Shown: piece after piece, positions 34,223 to 34,681 of the stretch
How the letters are laid out: each line of letters opens with the position of its first letter
Position numbering within the stretch: position 1 is the stretch's first letter
Source: Bacteroidota bacterium
GTDB taxonomy: Bacteria; Bacteroidota; Bacteroidia; Chitinophagales; Saprospiraceae
Reading direction: 5' to 3'
NCBI GenBank assembly: GCA_029781865.1
Contig: JAKOVW010000029.1
Coordinates: 1-34,681 of the forward strand
DNA length: 34,681 nt
The notes under the pieces: model-generated
Databases searched by the model: none
What the model saw: only the letters and a program-made list of their open reading frames with translations
What the model was told of the DNA's origin: nothing
Position numbers and translations under genes: made by a program

Positions 34223-34334
34223 GGTTTTGGTTTAGTATTAGGAATTTAAATATAAGGTTTTAGTTTGTAAAATTGAAGTTGTAAAACGGTTGCGTGCTTG
34301 TCCTTGGGGTGGTGGGTGGGCACGGGGCGTCAGG
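34223..34334. other. Upstream region of the C9 operon
   Basis: AT-rich leader of the nine-gene operon followed by a GT-rich stretch. I see no clear TAnnTTTG promoter element on the minus strand and no gene. Confidence 0.3.
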
Positions 34335-34401
34335 CAAAAACAAATGTGCTGCAATCGTGTGTCGGCTCTTGTGTGTTGGCTTTGCAGCTCTTTTGTTTTT
34401 G
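34335..34401 (+). repeat. Subterminal hairpin H7 (right end of C9, reversed core)
   Basis: Here the 5' arm is CAAAAACAAATGTGCTGCAA (34335-34354) and the 3' arm TTGCAGCTCTTTTGTTTTTG (34382-34401). The core pair is the same as in H1-H6, but its two strands have changed arms. The stem types are correspondingly exchanged: CAAAAA/TTTTTG is now outside and TGCAA/TTGCA inside. Confidence 0.65.
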
Positions 34402-34473
34402 TGAAGCGTTAGCTGTATTGTCATTGTGATTGTTTTGGTCTCCGTTGAAGTTATGAACTGTCGCCATAGCATG

Positions 34474-34609
34474 ACGCCTTACGGTTTGCGGCTTTGCGAA
34501 GAAGCGGATTTCGGAGCTCAAAACTGTCAACATAGCACAAAAGTTGATGCGAGGTAGAATGTTCAATTAACCACTGAACCCGCTTTTTTGCAAAACCGCT
34601 GTTACCTGC
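34474..34609 (+). repeat. attC-like site 10 (C9/C10 boundary)
   Basis: Left box ACGCCTTAC (34474-34482), stem arms 34489-34507 and 34580-34598 with one C/A and two G/T oppositions, right box GTTACCTGC (34601-34609). Confidence 0.85.
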
Positions 34610-34681
34610 TGGCCTTCTGTCCACCGTGTCGTTGTAAGCCTTGTTAATATTGAGTTTTTGTGTCATTTTCTGCTGTGTTTG
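34602..34681. mobile_element. Start of cassette C10 (partial)
   Basis: Begins GTTACCTGC and then GGCCTTCTGTC and TTGTAAGCC, similar to the left end of C5. A large cassette therefore probably begins here; its end box should read GCAGGTAAC outside the window. Confidence 0.45.

Larger units (their letters stand above)
22625..34601. mobile_element. Cassette C9 (nine-gene envelope/cytoskeletal system)
   Basis: Bounded by the deviant box GTAAGGCGT (22624-22632) and its exact reverse complement ACGCCTTAC (34474-34482). About 12 kb with nine tightly packed minus-strand genes and subterminal hairpins H6 and H7. Confidence 0.65.

Noticed and set aside
3233..34609. CRISPR array formed by the recurring repeats
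   Set aside because: Spacing runs from 0.4 to 12 kb, units contain genes, and the repeats are long imperfect palindromes that differ between copies.
1..34681. An integrase or transposase driving the array
   Set aside because: No tyrosine or serine recombinase, DDE or HUH motif was found in any supported gene; the driver must be outside the window or absent.

Overview
The window comes from a member of the Bacteroidota. The AT-rich coding, permissive Bacteroidota-type lipoboxes, a CusA operon preceded by short His-rich exported proteins, a MerT-MerP fusion with a GDCCVxC partner, and families such as DUF4180 and DUF2461 all fit. I cannot name a genus. Thirty genes are supported. Twenty-eight lie on the minus strand; the only plus-strand pair is a controller/endonuclease pair at 15994-17035. 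No integrase, transposase, rRNA, tRNA or CRISPR array was seen.

The main organising feature is a series of ten imperfect palindromes (sites 1-10, about 135-205 bp each, at 3233-3438, 3635-3770, 5251-5386, 6266-6402, 7576-7714, 14908-15046, 15660-15797, 19077-19213, 22427-22632 and 34474-34609). They have the architecture of integron attC sites: an outer box ending in AAC, a stem of 18-21 bp, a variable centre, the other stem arm, and a box beginning with GTT. The sequence at the start of each unit (the right box of one site) is the exact reverse complement of the left box of the NEXT site. This holds for all nine complete units at 8-10 nt, including two units with a deviant GTAA box. That is the signature expected of integron-type gene cassettes. 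The window therefore looks like a cassette array without a visible integrase (CALIN-like).

Layout: C0 (left edge to about 3430) carries the start of a CusA-type RND metal efflux gene, two exported proteins and a TetR regulator. C1 is a cassette without a gene. C2 holds a formylglycine-generating-enzyme-like protein, a DUF4180 protein and a membrane protein. C3 is a mercury cassette (MerTP plus GDCCVxC protein). C4 has a DUF2461 and a DUF1905/YdeI-like protein. C5 (7.3 kb) is a type III restriction-modification system plus a DUF3800 protein. C6 is a single membrane protein. C7 is a type II-like controller/endonuclease/methyltransferase set. C8 is a PLD-J-domain protein, a WD40 propeller and a helical protein. 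C9 (12 kb) is a tight nine-gene operon. C10 begins at the right edge.

C9 is the most unusual cargo. It joins a vWA lipoprotein, a small membrane protein, a tubulin/FtsZ-like GTPase, a 1178-residue protein with an actin/Hsp70-type ATPase half, a membrane coiled-coil protein, a MotA/TolQ-like and a MotB/OmpA-like stator pair (resembling ZorA/ZorB of the Zorya defence system), an exported retropepsin-like protease and an exported SNase-type nuclease. I infer an envelope-spanning, ion-motive-force-driven machine with two cytoskeletal NTPases, possibly anti-phage. It overlaps an earlier prediction of a tubulin/vWA/OmpA membrane-remodelling system, but the full combination is not one I recognise.

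Cassettes C5, C7 and C9 (and the visible end of C0) carry a second hairpin family (H1-H7) just inside their ends. Its core of GCTCTTTTG paired with CAAATGTGC is fixed, while the flanking stems vary but stay complementary. The cassettes C1-C4, C6 and C8 lack it. This suggests that large cassettes form a distinct class of mobile unit, perhaps with their own end-recognition signals.
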